From contig NZ_CAMHZD010000008.1 of assembly GCF_946190065.1 (NCBI RefSeq), positions 20,600-84,599 on the forward strand: a stretch of DNA of 64,000 nucleotides, in the 5' to 3' direction. The notes under the pieces are model-generated. The model was given only the letters and a program-made list of their open reading frames with translations, did not search any database and was not told where the DNA came from. This stretch comes from Streptococcus mitis (GTDB lineage: Bacteria; Bacillota; Bacilli; Lactobacillales; Streptococcaceae). Made by a program: the position numbers and the translations under genes. Positions 37,271-47,357 of this stretch are shown in pieces (the first letter of the stretch is position 1; every line of letters begins with the position of its first letter).

Positions 37271-37278
37271 TGTGTCAA

Positions 37279-38127
37279 TTATAGTACTTTCCCAACCAGA
37301 ATCTCAGCCTCAATGATAATCTCTGTCAGTTGGCTCCAGTCAATTTTGCTCTGATCAACGTGAAAGAGTAGGGGCGTCATGCTGAGTAGGGCTTGGAGCT
37401 GATCTGCTGTGATAGTCTTAGTCAGAGAGGCCGTTTGACTAGATAGGATGGTAAAGTGTTCTTGGAAATGATTTTTGATATCTTGGTTGGAATAGTCCTT
37501 GTTTGTCAGCTGGTCTTGTACCTTCTGGCGGATTTCTTTGAGGTGATTTTCAGTTGGGATAACCTTTATCAAGATACCGTCTTTGGATAAAACGCGACGA
37601 AATTCTCCGTAATTGGCAGGTGAGAAGATATCAAGCAGGATATCCATGCTGGCGTCTTTTATAGGAAGACGAGCTAAGTCACCAACGAACCAATTGACTG
37701 CCCAGTTGGGTTCGCTCTTGGCAGCGATTTGGACTGAATCTTTGGAGATATCAAAGGCATAGAAGGTTTTGTCAGGATGCCTTTCTTGAAGCTTGCGAGA
37801 ATAGAAACCTTCACCACAACCGATATCCAAAATTGTTTTGGCATTTTTTGAGTTTGAAAGTAAATCAGAGACGGCCTCTAGAATAGCTTGATAAAATCCA
37901 GCCTCTAGGATTTGTTGGCGGTTTTGAAAATTTTCCTTGTCGTAGTTGGCAGATTGCTTAATTTGAGGGGCCAGATTGACATAGCCGAATTTTGCCAAGT
38001 CAAAAGAATGGCGATTGCTACATTTGAGACTGCTCTCTACCAGAGTCAGATTTTCTTGGCAGATAGGACAGGCAAAGGCAGTAGCAGAAGCAAAACGCTG
38101 AAGTTTGGGTTTGAGATTTGTATTCAT
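37279..38127 (-). CDS. rlmA: 23S rRNA (guanine-N1) methyltransferase, RlmA(II) type
   Basis: This 282-residue enzyme has an N-terminal zinc finger (Cys20, Cys23, Cys36, His40) and a SAM-binding Rossmann domain (ILDIGCGEGFYS). In pneumococcus the RlmA(II) enzyme methylates G748 of 23S rRNA and influences telithromycin sensitivity. I assign that role by family and taxon. RlmA(I), which acts on G745, is the alternative. The gene is monocistronic. Confidence 0.9.
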   Translation of the reverse strand: MNTNLKPKLQRFASATAFACPICQENLTLVESSLKCSNRHSFDLAKFGYVNLAPQIKQSANYDKENFQNRQQILEAGFYQAILEAVSDLLSNSKNAKTILDIGCGEGFYSRKLQERHPDKTFYAFDISKDSVQIAAKSEPNWAVNWFVGDLARLPIKDASMDILLDIFSPANYGEFRRVLSKDGILIKVIPTENHLKEIRQKVQDQLTNKDYSNQDIKNHFQEHFTILSSQTASLTKTITADQLQALLSMTPLLFHVDQSKIDWSQLTEIIIEAEILVGKVL

Positions 38128-38209
38128 AGTTTAAGTGTATCAAAAGAGCATCTATATAGCAAACAATCTGACGATTTTGGATTTCTTTAATTGCGCTGGT
38201 TTATCAAGT

Positions 38210-38518
38210 TTATTTTTTTCCATCGACTTGATCGGTTAGTAAAGTTTTCAATTCAGGACAATATTTACTTGCCTCAAATTCAATGATATCATATTGGGCA
38301 ATCTTATTTTTGTAGAATGGGTCTTGCCTAATGATTTCTTGAACAACTTCTTTATTCTTACATTGTATAAGGATAATTCCTCCAGTTCTTGGATTTTTTC
38401 TACCAGATGCAATAAATAAACCTTCTGTATAATAATGGTTCAGAAAACTTATGTGTTCTTGTAAATATTTTTCAACTGCCTCAAGTGGCTTAATATAGGT
38501 AAGATTTATAATAAACAT
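38210..38518 (-). CDS. YciI-family protein
   Basis: This 102-residue ferredoxin-like alpha/beta-barrel protein has the family's conserved His in PLEAVEKYLQEHISFL and the GRKNPRTGGIIL strand. YciI-like proteins are dimers of uncertain, possibly enzymatic, function. It is divergent from an HxlR regulator across 87 bases, with a minus-strand -10 at 38550-38555, so the regulator probably controls it. Confidence 0.88.
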   Translation of the reverse strand: MFIINLTYIKPLEAVEKYLQEHISFLNHYYTEGLFIASGRKNPRTGGIILIQCKNKEVVQEIIRQDPFYKNKIAQYDIIEFEASKYCPELKTLLTDQVDGKK

Positions 38519-38549
38519 AAATAACTCCTTTAAAATAAATGATAAAAAG

Positions 38550-38578
38550 ATTATAATACTTTATAAATAAGTTGTATA
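38550..38578. promoter_or_regulatory. Divergent promoter region of the YciI and HxlR genes
   Basis: On the minus strand TATAAT (38550-38555) serves the YciI gene. On the plus strand TATAGT near 38574 could serve the HxlR gene. The shared 87-base gap would let the HxlR protein act on both. Confidence 0.5.
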
Positions 38579-38605
38579 GTAGGCACATTTTTGTAAGGAG
38601 AAAAA

Positions 38606-38920
38606 ATGTTAACAAATAAAAATTGGAACTGTAGTATGTCTCGAGTCTTAGATGTTGTTGGTGGGAAATGGAGGATGAATATATTATGGGTTATAAACAA
38701 GCATAAGAAAGTTCGTTTCAATCAATTGAGAAGAGAAGTTGAAGGGATTACAACTATCAGTTTGACACGTGGATTAGATGTTTTAATAGAGAACCAATTG
38801 GTTGAGAAATTTGATTTTGAGTCTATGCCACTCCATACAGAATATCAGCTAACAGAAAAAGGCAAATCACTGATGCCGATTTTAAAGGACTTAAATCAAT
38901 GGGGAAAAGAATGGCTGTAA
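38606..38920 (+). CDS. HxlR-family transcriptional regulator
   Basis: This 104-residue winged-helix protein begins with the HxlR signature: Cys at position 9 in WNCSMSRVLDVVGGKWRMNIL, whose reactive cysteine senses aldehydes or redox state in several homologues, then the recognition helix ITTISLTRGLDVLIENQLVE. It is divergent from the YciI gene and ends at a bidirectional terminator. Confidence 0.92.
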   Translation: MLTNKNWNCSMSRVLDVVGGKWRMNILWVINKHKKVRFNQLRREVEGITTISLTRGLDVLIENQLVEKFDFESMPLHTEYQLTEKGKSLMPILKDLNQWGKEWL

Positions 38921-38973
38921 TAACTTTTTAGCTGGGGAGTAACCTTACATAATTCTAGGGAAAAGTATATAAG

Positions 38974-39008
38974 AAAACCACGAAGTTCATACGAAACTTC
39001 GTGGTTTT
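38974..39008. terminator. Bidirectional terminator between the HxlR gene and tyrS
   Basis: A 14-bp perfect stem, 38974-38987 / 38995-39008 (AAAACCACGAAGTT and its complement), with loop CATACGA and T runs on either strand. Confidence 0.93.
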
Positions 39009-39014
39009 ACTTTC

Positions 39015-40271
39015 TTAATAAGTCAATACAAAGTATTTTTTCTTCCCACGACGGATAACAGTCAGTTCGTTCTCAAGCTTATCTGCGTCACTTAAGACAT
39101 AGTCAAGGTCTTGGATACGGTCGCCGTTTACGTAGATAGCTCCGTTTTGGACGTCTTCACGGGCTTGGCGTTTTGAGTTAACCACACCAGATGACACGAG
39201 AAGTTCCACGATATTGTGGTTTTCATCCGCTTGAACTTGGTAGTTTGGCACTCCGCGAAGCCCTTGTTTGAGCTCTTTGACAGAAAGGTTTTTGATGTTT
39301 CCTGCAAAGAGTTGCTCAGTGATGTTGAGGGCTTCTTTGTAGGCTTCTTCGCCGTGAACAAGTGTTACGACTTCACGAGCCAATACTTTTTGTGCCAAGC
39401 GTTCGTGTGGAGCTGCTTCAAATTGTTTACGAATGTCTTCAATCTCATCAAGTGACAAGAAAGTAAAGATTTTCAAGAAGCGAACAGCGTCAGCGTCCAT
39501 AACGTTCATCCAGAATTGGTACATTTCGTATGGGGAAGTCTTTTCAGGATTGAGCCAGACTGCGTTTCCTTCTGATTTACCAAATTTCTTACCAGTTGCA
39601 TCTGTGATCAATGGAACAGTGATAACGTGGCCAGTCTTGTCAGCCTTACGACGAAGCAATTCGGTACCAGCTGTCATATTTCCCCACTGGTCAGAACCAC
39701 CGATTTGAAGGGTAACGTTGTAGTCTTGGTTAAGGACGAAGAAATCGTAACCTTGCATGATTTGGTAGGCAAACTCAGTGTAAGAAATCCCTGTTTCAAT
39801 CCGTTTTTTCACAGACTCCTTGCTCATCATGTAGTTGACAGTGAAGTATTTTCCGATATCACGGAGGAAGTCAATGAAGCTGATGCTGCCAAACCAGTCG
39901 TAGTTGTTGACCATGACAGCCTTGTTTTCGCCATTTTCAAAGTCAAGAAAACGAGAAAGTTGTCCTTGGATAGACTTGACCCAGCCATCTACTGTGTCTT
40001 TTGTTTGGAGACTACGTTCAGCATCTTTGAAGGACGGATCTCCAATGAGACCTGTAGCACCGCCAACGAGCGCATAAGGTTTGTGACCTGCTAGTTGCAA
40101 GCGACGACTTGTCAAGATTGCGACAAGATGGCCTAGGTGAAGGCTGTCAGCAGTTGGATCGTAGCCAGTATAATAAGAAACTTGACCTTCTTCTAGGGCT
40201 CTACGCAAAGCTTCTTCATCAGTCGTTTGAAAAATCAAACCACGCTCTTTTAGCTCATCAAAAATGTGCAT
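39015..40271 (-). CDS. tyrS: Tyrosyl-tRNA synthetase
   Basis: This 418-residue class I synthetase has the HIGH-type motif [11 protein letters not shown], Tyr-binding residues, the KFGKSEGN variant of KMSKS, and a C-terminal S4 RNA-binding domain. The gene starts with an AAGGAGAAA ribosome site. Only about 140 bases separate it from the divergent pbp1b gene, and I see no T-box leader. Confidence 0.97.
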   Translation of the reverse strand: MHIFDELKERGLIFQTTDEEALRRALEEGQVSYYTGYDPTADSLHLGHLVAILTSRRLQLAGHKPYALVGGATGLIGDPSFKDAERSLQTKDTVDGWVKSIQGQLSRFLDFENGENKAVMVNNYDWFGSISFIDFLRDIGKYFTVNYMMSKESVKKRIETGISYTEFAYQIMQGYDFFVLNQDYNVTLQIGGSDQWGNMTAGTELLRRKADKTGHVITVPLITDATGKKFGKSEGNAVWLNPEKTSPYEMYQFWMNVMDADAVRFLKIFTFLSLDEIEDIRKQFEAAPHERLAQKVLAREVVTLVHGEEAYKEALNITEQLFAGNIKNLSVKELKQGLRGVPNYQVQADENHNIVELLVSSGVVNSKRQAREDVQNGAIYVNGDRIQDLDYVLSDADKLENELTVIRRGKKKYFVLTY

Positions 40272-40385
40272 GTGTCTTTTCTCCTTTTTAAAAATATTGT
40301 TTCTACCTATTGTATCACAAACTTGGGCAATAGCCTAGTAGAATAGGGAAGAAAGTGGCTATTTTATTGAAAGTTTACCTTTTAT

Positions 40386-40409
40386 GGTATAATAGTTACA
40401 GTGAGGAAA
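40386..40409 (+). promoter_or_regulatory. Extended -10 promoter and ribosome site of pbp1b
   Basis: TGG plus TATAAT (40388-40393), followed by GAGGAAA (40403-40409) before ATG 40413. The transcript leader would be only about 13 bases. Confidence 0.65.
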
Positions 40410-40412
40410 TCC

Positions 40413-42863
40413 ATGCAAAATCAATTAAATGAATTAAAACAAAAAATGCTGGAATTTTTCCAGCTAGTAAAATCAAAAATAAATCATAAAAAATCAGAGA
40501 AAGTCTCAGAAGAGAAGCAGTCGGATGGGACAGGTGGGAAAGTTCTGGCTATCCTAGGTAGCATTTTAGTTGTTATCAAGGGAATTTTGAATACTCTCTT
40601 TATTCTAGGCTTTATCGGTGGGCTTTTTGGTGCTGGTGTAGCTCTTGGTTATGGAGTTGCTTTGTTTGACAAGGCCAAGGTTCCCCAATCGGAGGACTTG
40701 GTCAAGCAGGTTAAAAATATTTCTTCCATCTCAGAAATTGTTTACGCAGATGGGAGTGTCATTGCTTCTATCGAGAGTGATTTACTGAGAACTTCTGTCT
40801 CATCTGAGGAAATATCGGACAATCTCAAAAAGGCTATCGTTGCAACTGAGGACGAACATTTTCTTGAACATAATGGGGTTGTGCCAAAAGCTGTGATTCG
40901 GGCGACTTTGGGAACCTTTGCAGGTTTGGGCTCATCTAGCGGGGGCTCGACCTTGACCCAACAGTTAATCAAACAACAAGTGGTTGGAGATGCTCCGACT
41001 TTGGCTCGTAAGGCTACAGAAATTGTTGATGCCCTTGCCTTGGAACGCAACATGAGTAAGGATGAAATATTGACCACCTATCTCAACGTTGCTCCCTTTG
41101 GTCGAAATCATAAAGGGCAGAATATTGCAGGTGCCCAGCAAGCTGCTGAAGGGATTTTCGGTATCGATGCCAACAAGTTGAGTATTCCCCAAGCTGCCTT
41201 CCTAGCAGGTTTGCCACAGAGTCCGATTACTTATTCACCTTATGAAAATACTGGAGAGTTAAAGAGTGATGAAGATTTAGAGCTTGGTTTGAAACGAGCT
41301 AAGGATGTTCTCTATAATATGTACCGTACGGGTGCCTTGACTCAGGAAGAATACGACCAGTACAAGGATTACAATCTCAAACAAGACTTTTTGCCATCAG
41401 GAACTGTCAATGCTGTTTCAAGAGATTACCTTTACTTTACGGCTATGTCTGAAGCAACAGATCGTATGTATGATTATTTAATTCAGCAGGACAATGTCTC
41501 TAGTCAAGAGTTGAAAAAGGAAGCGATTCAAAAGGCATATCATGAGCGTGCTGAGCAGGAACTCAGTAATGGTGGCTACAAAATCACTACAACGATCAAT
41601 AAAAAAATCCATAACGCCATGCAAAATGCAGTTGCTAACTACGGTCGTTTGGTAGATGATTCGACTGGGCAGCCTGAAGTAGGGAATGTTTTGATGGACA
41701 ATAAAACGGGGGCTGTTCTAGGCTTCGTTGGTGGTCGTAATTACCAGACAAACCAAAACAATCACGCCTTTGATACCAAGCGTTCGCCAGCCTCTACAAC
41801 CAAGCCTTTGCTGGCCTACGGTATTGCCATTGACCAAGGTTTGATGGGAAGCGCTAGTATCTTGTCAAATTATCCGACAAAATTCTCTAATGGCAATCCT
41901 ATCATGTATGTGAACAGTCCAGGTACAGGCATGATGACTCTGGGTGAAGCCTTGAACTATTCATGGAATATCCCAGCCTATTGGACCTATCGCATGCTTC
42001 GTGAGAAGGGTGTAGATGTCAAGGGTTACATGGAGAAAATGGGTTACGAGATTCCGGAGTACGGTATCGAAAGTCTGCCTATGGGTGGTGGGATTGAAGT
42101 CACAGTTGCCCAGCATACAAATGGTTATCAGACACTAGCTAATAACGGTGTCTACCATCAGAAACATGTGATTTCTAAGATTGAATCATCTGATGGTAGA
42201 GTAATCTATGAATTCCAAGACAAACCAGTTCAAGTGTACTCGAAGGCAACAGCAACGATTATGCAGAGTTTGCTTCGTGAGGTGATTTCATCCCGAATCA
42301 CTTCAAGTTTCCAAACAGACTTGACTTCTATCAATTCAAGCTTAGCTCGTGCAGACTGGATTGGGAAGACTGGTACAACTAATGAAGATGAAAATATGTG
42401 GCTCATGCTGTCAACACCAAGATTGACTCTAGGTGGTTGGCTAGGGCATGATGACAACCGCCCGATGGCTAAGGGGGCTGGGCATTATCGAAATGCCAAA
42501 TATATGGCTTACTTGGTCAATGCTATCCAACAGGCTGAGCCTGGTGTTTGGGGCAATGAACGCTTTAATCTTGATTCTAGTGTGACCCAATCTCAGGTCC
42601 TCAAATCTACAGGGCAAAAGCCGGGCAAAGTATCCGTTAATGGAAAAACGGTGGATCTTTCAGGGGCTACTGTAACGAGTTATTGGGCTAATAAGGCGGG
42701 AGCTCCTACGACAAGCTATCACTTTGCTATTGGAGGAAGTGAAGCAGATTACCAAAATGCTTGGTCAAGTATTATTGGTAGTTTCTCATCTACACCAAGT
42801 TCAAGTAGTAGTTCTAGCAGTACATCAAGTTCATCATCTACACAACCAAATAGTAGAAGATAG
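40413..42863 (+). CDS. pbp1b: Penicillin-binding protein 1b (class A)
   Basis: This 816-residue bifunctional peptidoglycan synthase has a cytosolic tail (1-45) and one membrane helix (about 50-88). The GT51 glycosyltransferase (about 110-280) has [11 protein letters not shown] and [12 protein letters not shown]. The transpeptidase domain (about 395-720) has STTK with catalytic Ser461, a YSWN SxN motif, and KTGT at 652-655. The C-terminus is serine-rich. The ATG at 40413 is preferred over GTG 40401 because GAGGAAA lies just upstream. Acts at the outer face of the membrane. Confidence 0.96.
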   Translation: MQNQLNELKQKMLEFFQLVKSKINHKKSEKVSEEKQSDGTGGKVLAILGSILVVIKGILNTLFILGFIGGLFGAGVALGYGVALFDKAKVPQSEDLVKQVKNISSISEIVYADGSVIASIESDLLRTSVSSEEISDNLKKAIVATEDEHFLEHNGVVPKAVIRATLGTFAGLGSSSGGSTLTQQLIKQQVVGDAPTLARKATEIVDALALERNMSKDEILTTYLNVAPFGRNHKGQNIAGAQQAAEGIFGIDANKLSIPQAAFLAGLPQSPITYSPYENTGELKSDEDLELGLKRAKDVLYNMYRTGALTQEEYDQYKDYNLKQDFLPSGTVNAVSRDYLYFTAMSEATDRMYDYLIQQDNVSSQELKKEAIQKAYHERAEQELSNGGYKITTTINKKIHNAMQNAVANYGRLVDDSTGQPEVGNVLMDNKTGAVLGFVGGRNYQTNQNNHAFDTKRSPASTTKPLLAYGIAIDQGLMGSASILSNYPTKFSNGNPIMYVNSPGTGMMTLGEALNYSWNIPAYWTYRMLREKGVDVKGYMEKMGYEIPEYGIESLPMGGGIEVTVAQHTNGYQTLANNGVYHQKHVISKIESSDGRVIYEFQDKPVQVYSKATATIMQSLLREVISSRITSSFQTDLTSINSSLARADWIGKTGTTNEDENMWLMLSTPRLTLGGWLGHDDNRPMAKGAGHYRNAKYMAYLVNAIQQAEPGVWGNERFNLDSSVTQSQVLKSTGQKPGKVSVNGKTVDLSGATVTSYWANKAGAPTTSYHFAIGGSEADYQNAWSSIIGSFSSTPSSSSSSSSTSSSSSTQPNSRR

Positions 42864-42892
42864 GAAAGTGGCATTGATTGCCACTTTTTTCT
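42864..42892 (+). terminator. pbp1b terminator
   Basis: AAGTGGCA (42866-42873) pairs with TGCCACTT (42879-42886), followed by TTTT and a pyrimidine-rich tract. Confidence 0.88.
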
Positions 42893-42904
42893 TTTTTCCT
42901 TTCG

Positions 42905-42913
42905 TGTTACAAT
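42905..42913 (+). promoter_or_regulatory. Extended -10 directly before the EamA start codon
   Basis: TGT plus TACAAT (42908-42913) ends six bases before ATG 42920. The expected first transcribed base is at or next to the start codon, so the mRNA would be leaderless. No usable Shine-Dalgarno lies at normal spacing (AAAGG is only one base away). Confidence 0.5.
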
Positions 42914-42919
42914 AAAGGT

Positions 42920-43831
42920 ATGAATCAGTATCAGAAAAAGATTGTTAAAGGAACTATTTATTCGCTCCTATCCGGCTTAATCTGGGGAATCTGTGGAATT
43001 TTAGGAGAATATTTCTTTACTCATTATCAAGTGTCCTCTGGCTGGATTACCTCTATGCGTTTGACACTGGCAGGGAGTCTTGTGCTCATTTGGTCTGCAG
43101 TGCAATTAAAATCGCAAGTGCTAGATATTTGGCGAGATAAGAAAAATTACCTACCCTTTTTAGCCTATGCTATTTTGGGGATTTTTTCAGTTCAGTATTT
43201 TTTCTACCTCTGCGTAGAATATTCTAATGCAGCGACAGCAACTATTTTACAGTTTATTAGCCCTGTCTTTATCCTCTTTTACAATCGCTTGGTTTATCAA
43301 AAACGAGCGTCAAAAAGCGCTATTTTCTATGTTTTGATTGCCATGTTGGGTGTTTGCCTGATGGCGACAAAGGGAGATCTATCTCAGTTATCCATGACGC
43401 CACTGGCACTTATAACAGGTCTGCTGAGCGCTATGGGTGTTATGTTTAATGTTATCCTACCTCAACCTTTTGCTAAGCGTTATGGTTTTGTTCCCACCGT
43501 TGGGTGGGGGATGATTTTGGCAGGTTTATTTAGCAATGTCCTCTCGCCGGTTTACCAGCTTTCCTTTACTCTGGATATTTGGAGTATCTTGATTTGCCTT
43601 ATTATCGCTTTCTTTGGAACGGCTTTTGCCTTTTTCATTTCCATGAAGGCAGTGTCCTTGGTTTCTCCTTTGGTGGTTTCCGTTATCAGTGCCAGTGAAC
43701 CCCTGTCGTCTGCCCTTTTGAGCGTTTTATTTTTAGGCTTGGTAGTGGATTGGTCCCTCCTTCTAGCTATGGCCTTGATTATTTTGCCTATGATTTTCCT
43801 ATCGGTAGAAGAAGCGAAAGAAAGTAAATAA
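42920..43831 (+). CDS. EamA-family (DMT) transporter
   Basis: This 303-residue membrane protein has ten predicted helices in two EamA repeats of five (about 10-145 and 155-295). Family motifs are SGLIWGICGILGEYFF at the start of repeat 1 and SVISASEPLSSALLSVLFLG in repeat 2. ATG 42920 is chosen because homologues start here and the upstream extension overlaps the pbp1b terminator. The substrate is unknown; many members export amino acids or metabolites. Confidence 0.88.
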   Translation: MNQYQKKIVKGTIYSLLSGLIWGICGILGEYFFTHYQVSSGWITSMRLTLAGSLVLIWSAVQLKSQVLDIWRDKKNYLPFLAYAILGIFSVQYFFYLCVEYSNAATATILQFISPVFILFYNRLVYQKRASKSAIFYVLIAMLGVCLMATKGDLSQLSMTPLALITGLLSAMGVMFNVILPQPFAKRYGFVPTVGWGMILAGLFSNVLSPVYQLSFTLDIWSILICLIIAFFGTAFAFFISMKAVSLVSPLVVSVISASEPLSSALLSVLFLGLVVDWSLLLAMALIILPMIFLSVEEAKESK

Positions 43832-43872
43832 AAAGTCTTTTCTTAATTCTAAAAGTGTGCTATACTAGAATA

Positions 43873-44020
43873 GTCAATAAAACACGGGGAGATAGTTGTG
43901 AAGAGTGTTTTTAGGTTGTATCGGTAGGGGCTTGCTTTTACCGACAGCACGTTTTATCTCACATCCCTAAAAATCATACCTAAAAACAAACAAAAAGGCT
44001 TCAAATTTGAGGCCTTTTTT
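43873..44020 (+). ncRNA. Candidate structured RNA between the EamA gene and dapH
   Basis: An extended -10 (TGC TATACT, 43858-43866) begins a ~150-base transcript ending at a strong terminator (43992-44020). Visible pairings: AAAACAC (43879-43885) with GTGTTTT (43905-43911); GAGATA (43889-43894) with TATCTC (43955-43960); TCGGTA (43921-43926) with TACCGA (43939-43944). TTTTTAGG (43908-43915) can pair with either of two CCTAAAAA copies (43966-43973, 43979-43986). Mutually exclusive pairings before a terminator resemble an attenuator or riboswitch, but I match it to no known class. It could also be an independent small RNA. Confidence 0.5.
43992..44020 (+). terminator. Terminator upstream of dapH
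   Basis: AAAAAGGC (43992-43999) pairs with GCCTTTTT (44012-44019) around the palindrome TCAAATTTGA, followed by T. Confidence 0.85.
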
Positions 44021-44059
44021 GGTAGAATAGGTATCATTATAATGAACTAGGAGGCGCCT

Positions 44060-44758
44060 ATGACTGCTACAAAAATGAACGCTCAAGAAATTATCCAATT
44101 TATCGCCAATGCTGAAAAGAAAACCAGTGTGAAAGTAACCTTTGAGGGACAACTCGCAACTGCTGTACCTAGCTCTGTTGTCAAACTAGGGAATGTCCTA
44201 TTTGGAGACTGGAAAGATGTGGCTCCGCTTCTCGATGGTTTGGTAGAAAATCAAGACTATGTTGTTGAGCAAGATGCTCGTAATTCTGCAGTTCCCTTGC
44301 TAGACAAACGTGCTATCAACGCTCGTATCGAGCCAGGTGCTATTATCCGTGACCAAGTTGAAATTGGTGACAATGCTGTTATCATGATGGGAGCAGTCAT
44401 CAATATCGGTGCTGAAATCGGTGCAGGGACCATGATTGATATGGGTGCTATCCTTGGTGGCCGTGCTATCGTTGGGAAAAACAGTCACGTTGGTGCAGGT
44501 GCCGTTTTGGCAGGTGTGATTGAGCCAGCTAGCGCAGAACCAGTCCGTGTTGGAGACAATGTTCTAATTGGTGCCAATGCAGTGGTTATCGAAGGGGTCC
44601 AAATCGGTAGTGGTTCAGTTGTCGCTGCAGGAGCTATCGTTACTCAAGATGTCCCAGAAAACGTGGTGGTAGCAGGTGTTCCAGCTCGTATCATCAAAGA
44701 GATTGATGCCCAAACCCAACAAAAAACAGCGCTAGAGGATGCGCTTCGTACCTTGTAA
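44060..44758 (+). CDS. dapH: Tetrahydrodipicolinate N-acetyltransferase
   Basis: This 232-residue enzyme acetylates tetrahydrodipicolinate from acetyl-CoA in the acetylated diaminopimelate route to lysine. It has a DapH-type N-terminal domain (about 1-85) and a left-handed beta-helix of hexapeptide repeats (about 95-205: [20 protein letters not shown] and following). AGGAGG at 44049-44054 sets the start. A second promoter (TGG TAGAAT, 44023-44028) lies after the RNA terminator. The M20 deacetylase downstream acts later in the same pathway. Confidence 0.95.
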   Translation: MTATKMNAQEIIQFIANAEKKTSVKVTFEGQLATAVPSSVVKLGNVLFGDWKDVAPLLDGLVENQDYVVEQDARNSAVPLLDKRAINARIEPGAIIRDQVEIGDNAVIMMGAVINIGAEIGAGTMIDMGAILGGRAIVGKNSHVGAGAVLAGVIEPASAEPVRVGDNVLIGANAVVIEGVQIGSGSVVAAGAIVTQDVPENVVVAGVPARIIKEIDAQTQQKTALEDALRTL

Positions 44759-44771
44759 TGGTAAAAGTAAT

Positions 44772-44804
44772 AAAGAGGCGGAACCCTTCTTCCAGCCTCT
44801 TTCT
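44772..44804 (+). terminator. Weak terminator-like hairpin between dapH and the deacetylase
   Basis: AAAGAGGC (44772-44779) pairs with GCCTCTTT (44795-44802), but the T run is short (TTTCTG). Partial read-through into the next gene is likely. Confidence 0.55.
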
Positions 44805-44825
44805 GCTATATCGGAGGATAGATAG

Positions 44826-45956
44826 ATGTTAGATTTGATTCAGACTAGACGAGATTTGCACCAGATTCCAGAGATTGGCTTGGAGGAGTTCAAGACTCAG
44901 GCTTACCTGCTGGATGTGATTGAAAAATTGACTGCGAGTAAGGATTTTGCTCAAGTTCGAACTTGGCGGACAGGGATTTTGGTCTATTTGCAGGGAAGTC
45001 AGCCGGAGCGGACCATTGGTTGGCGGACAGATATTGATGGTCTGCCTATCGTTGAACAAACAGGCCTTCCTTTTGCTTCTCAGCACCAAGGTCGCATGCA
45101 CGCCTGTGGACATGATTTCCACATGACTATTGCCTTGGGCTGTCTTGAGCGAGCCCTTGAGGAGCAACCAAAGAACAATCTGCTCTTTCTGTTTCAACCT
45201 GCTGAAGAAAATGAAGCTGGTGGTATGCTCATGTATGAGGATGGCGCTTTTGGAGATTGGTTACCAGATCAATTTTATGGCCTCCATGTACGTCCAGATT
45301 TAAAAGTTGGCCAGATTGCGACCAATACTCATACACTCTTTGCAGGTACTTGCGAGGTGAAGATCCGTTTCAAAGGCAAAGGGGGACACGCAGCCTTTCC
45401 ACATGAAGCTAATGACGCCTTGGTGGCGGCTAGTTACTTTGTGACCCAGGTGCAGTCAGTTGTCAGCCGCAATGTCAACCCAATCGAGGGAGCAGTGGTG
45501 ACCTTTGGTCTTTTCCAAGCCGGAACAACCAACAATGTCATCACAGACACAGCCTTTTTACATGGAACTATTCGGGCCTTGACACAGGACATGAGTCTCT
45601 TGGTGCAAAAGCGGGTCAAAACAGTTGCAGAAGGAGTTGCAGCTGCCTTTGATATGGAAGTCGAAGTGGAACTCAAGCAAGGAGGCTACCTGCCTGTTGA
45701 GAATAATCCAGACTTGGCGCATGAACTGATGGACTTCTTTGAAGAAAAAGACGAAATTGAGTTGATTGATATCGAACCTGCTATGACAGGTGAGGACTTT
45801 GGTTATCTCCTTTCAAAGGTTGATGGCGTGATGTTTTGGCTAGGTATCGATAGTCCCTACGCCCTTCATCACCCTCAGATGAGTCCCAAGGAAGAAGCCT
45901 TAGCCATTGGGGTAGATGCGGTTTCTAGTTTTCTGAAAAAGAAGGCAGCAGAGTAG
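44826..45956 (+). CDS. N-acetyldiaminopimelate deacetylase (M20 peptidase family)
   Basis: This 376-residue metallohydrolase removes the acetyl group in the DapH route to diaminopimelate. Metal-binding blocks are [19 protein letters not shown] and the C-terminal [13 protein letters not shown]; a dimerisation domain lies at about 180-290. Adjacency to dapH favours this substrate over other M20D amidohydrolases. The transaminase between the two steps is not in the window. Confidence 0.93.
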   Translation: MLDLIQTRRDLHQIPEIGLEEFKTQAYLLDVIEKLTASKDFAQVRTWRTGILVYLQGSQPERTIGWRTDIDGLPIVEQTGLPFASQHQGRMHACGHDFHMTIALGCLERALEEQPKNNLLFLFQPAEENEAGGMLMYEDGAFGDWLPDQFYGLHVRPDLKVGQIATNTHTLFAGTCEVKIRFKGKGGHAAFPHEANDALVAASYFVTQVQSVVSRNVNPIEGAVVTFGLFQAGTTNNVITDTAFLHGTIRALTQDMSLLVQKRVKTVAEGVAAAFDMEVEVELKQGGYLPVENNPDLAHELMDFFEEKDEIELIDIEPAMTGEDFGYLLSKVDGVMFWLGIDSPYALHHPQMSPKEEALAIGVDAVSSFLKKKAAE

Positions 45957-45967
45957 AGGAATTGTCT

Positions 45968-46507
45968 ATGAAAGCAGAATTACGCAAGCAAGTCTTGCAA
46001 GAAATGAAAGCTGTATCTCAAGAACAAAAACAGGCTATAGACCAAGCTTTAACCGAGCGACTTTTACACCATCCCTTTTACCAAGAAGCTAAAGTCATCG
46101 CAACTTATCTCTCTTTTCCTCATGAGTTTCAAACGCAGGAACTGATTGAGCAGGCGCTTAAGGACGGCAAGAAGGTTTTGATACCTAAAACTTATCCCAA
46201 AGGGCGCATGGACTTTGTAGTCTATGATCCGCAACAGTTGGTAAAAACTTCCTTTGGATTACTGGAGCAACAGGGAAATTTGGAAGTTGTGGATGTTTCA
46301 AAAATTGATTTGATTCATGTTCCTGGTCTGGCTTTTACGACCAAGGGCTATCGGATTGGCTACGGTGGAGGTTATTATGACCGCTATTTGGAACATTTTA
46401 CTGGCCATACTTTGAGTACAGTTTATCATTATCAAGTTCAGGACTTTATCCCTGAAAACCATGACATTCCTGTTCAGGAGGTTCTGATTGATGAAGGAAA
46501 TCTTTGA
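45968..46507 (+). CDS. 5-formyltetrahydrofolate cyclo-ligase
   Basis: This 179-residue enzyme converts 5-formyl-THF to methenyl-THF with ATP. Family blocks are the N-terminal KAELRKQVLQEM and the GYRIGYGGGYYDRYL phosphate-binding motif. ATG 45968 is preferred to the upstream TTG because AGAGGA is well spaced from it. It overlaps the rhomboid gene by 17 bases and lies in the dapH operon. Confidence 0.95.
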   Translation: MKAELRKQVLQEMKAVSQEQKQAIDQALTERLLHHPFYQEAKVIATYLSFPHEFQTQELIEQALKDGKKVLIPKTYPKGRMDFVVYDPQQLVKTSFGLLEQQGNLEVVDVSKIDLIHVPGLAFTTKGYRIGYGGGYYDRYLEHFTGHTLSTVYHYQVQDFIPENHDIPVQEVLIDEGNL

Positions 46508-47171
46508 TAGACGTTACCCTGTGACGAGTTTCTTCCTTTTAGTGACGGCCTTGGTGTTTCTATTAATTCTGGTGACTACAGGTGGAGACTTTGACAGGGC
46601 GGATACATTATTTCGATTTGGAGCCATGTATGGGCCGGCTATTCGCCTCTTTCCTGAGCAGGTTTGGCGTCTCTTCTCTGCCATTTTTGTTCATATTGGG
46701 TGGGAACATTTCATTGTCAATATGCTTTCGCTATATTATCTTGGTAGGCAAGTAGAGGAGATTTTCGGATCCAAGAAGTTTTTCTTTCTCTATCTCTTAT
46801 CTGGAATGATGGGCAATCTCTTTGTTTTTGTATTTAGTCCAAAATCCTTAGCTGCAGGAGCCTCTACCTCTCTTTATGGGCTATTTGCCGCGATTATTGT
46901 TCTTCGCTATGCAACTCGTAATCCTTATATCCAGCAGTTGGGGCAATCCTATCTGACACTTTTTGTGGTTAACATTATTGGAAGTGTTCTGATTCCAGGA
47001 ATCAGCCTAGCAGGCCATATCGGAGGTGCAGTCGGTGGAGCATTTCTAGCAGTCATCTTTCCAGTTCGAGGAGAAAGACGGATGTATAGCGCTAGTCAGA
47101 GACTGGTAGCGTTAGTGTTATTTGTAGGACTCGCAGTCTTACTTCTCTACAAGGGAATGGGCTATGTGTAG
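46491..47171 (+). CDS. Rhomboid-family intramembrane serine protease
   Basis: This 226-residue protein has six to seven membrane helices. The catalytic serine lies in GASTSLYG (about residue 126) and the catalytic histidine in GHIGGAVGG (about 177). An N-terminal WxH-type region (GWEHFIVNMLSLYYLG) carries the family Asn. Start ATG 46491 has CAGGAGG 9 bases upstream, within the cyclo-ligase gene. Its natural substrates are unknown here. Confidence 0.95.
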   Translation: MKEIFDRRYPVTSFFLLVTALVFLLILVTTGGDFDRADTLFRFGAMYGPAIRLFPEQVWRLFSAIFVHIGWEHFIVNMLSLYYLGRQVEEIFGSKKFFFLYLLSGMMGNLFVFVFSPKSLAAGASTSLYGLFAAIIVLRYATRNPYIQQLGQSYLTLFVVNIIGSVLIPGISLAGHIGGAVGGAFLAVIFPVRGERRMYSASQRLVALVLFVGLAVLLLYKGMGYV

Positions 47172-47210
47172 GGAATGAATAGTTAAATGCGCATGGATTC
47201 AGTTGCCAAT

Positions 47211-47238
47211 AAGTCATCTACAAAGATGGCTTTTTTGT
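47211..47238 (+). terminator. Terminator of the dapH operon
   Basis: AAGTCATCT (47211-47219) pairs with AGATGGCTT (47224-47232, one G-T), followed by TTTT. Confidence 0.82.
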
Positions 47239-47315
47239 TGCAAAATTGGAAGGATAGCGAGTTTCTTGTATCTTATGATTTGATGAATTTGTCTGATCTT
47301 TAATAGACTAAAAAA

Positions 47316-47324
47316 TGCTATAAT
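47316..47324 (+). promoter_or_regulatory. Extended -10 promoter of the P-loop gene
   Basis: TGC plus TATAAT (47319-47324), about 33 bases before ATG 47358, with GAGG in the ribosome-site position. Confidence 0.65.
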
Positions 47325-47357
47325 AGTCAATAATAAAAGAATGGACGAGGTAGTCGA

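Noticed and set aside
40272-40412. T-box leader of tyrS
   Set aside because: The gap to the divergent pbp1b promoter is too short, and no T-box sequence or antiterminator is seen.
43873-44020. Lysine riboswitch upstream of dapH
   Set aside because: Conserved lysine-riboswitch core motifs are not present; only position suggested it.
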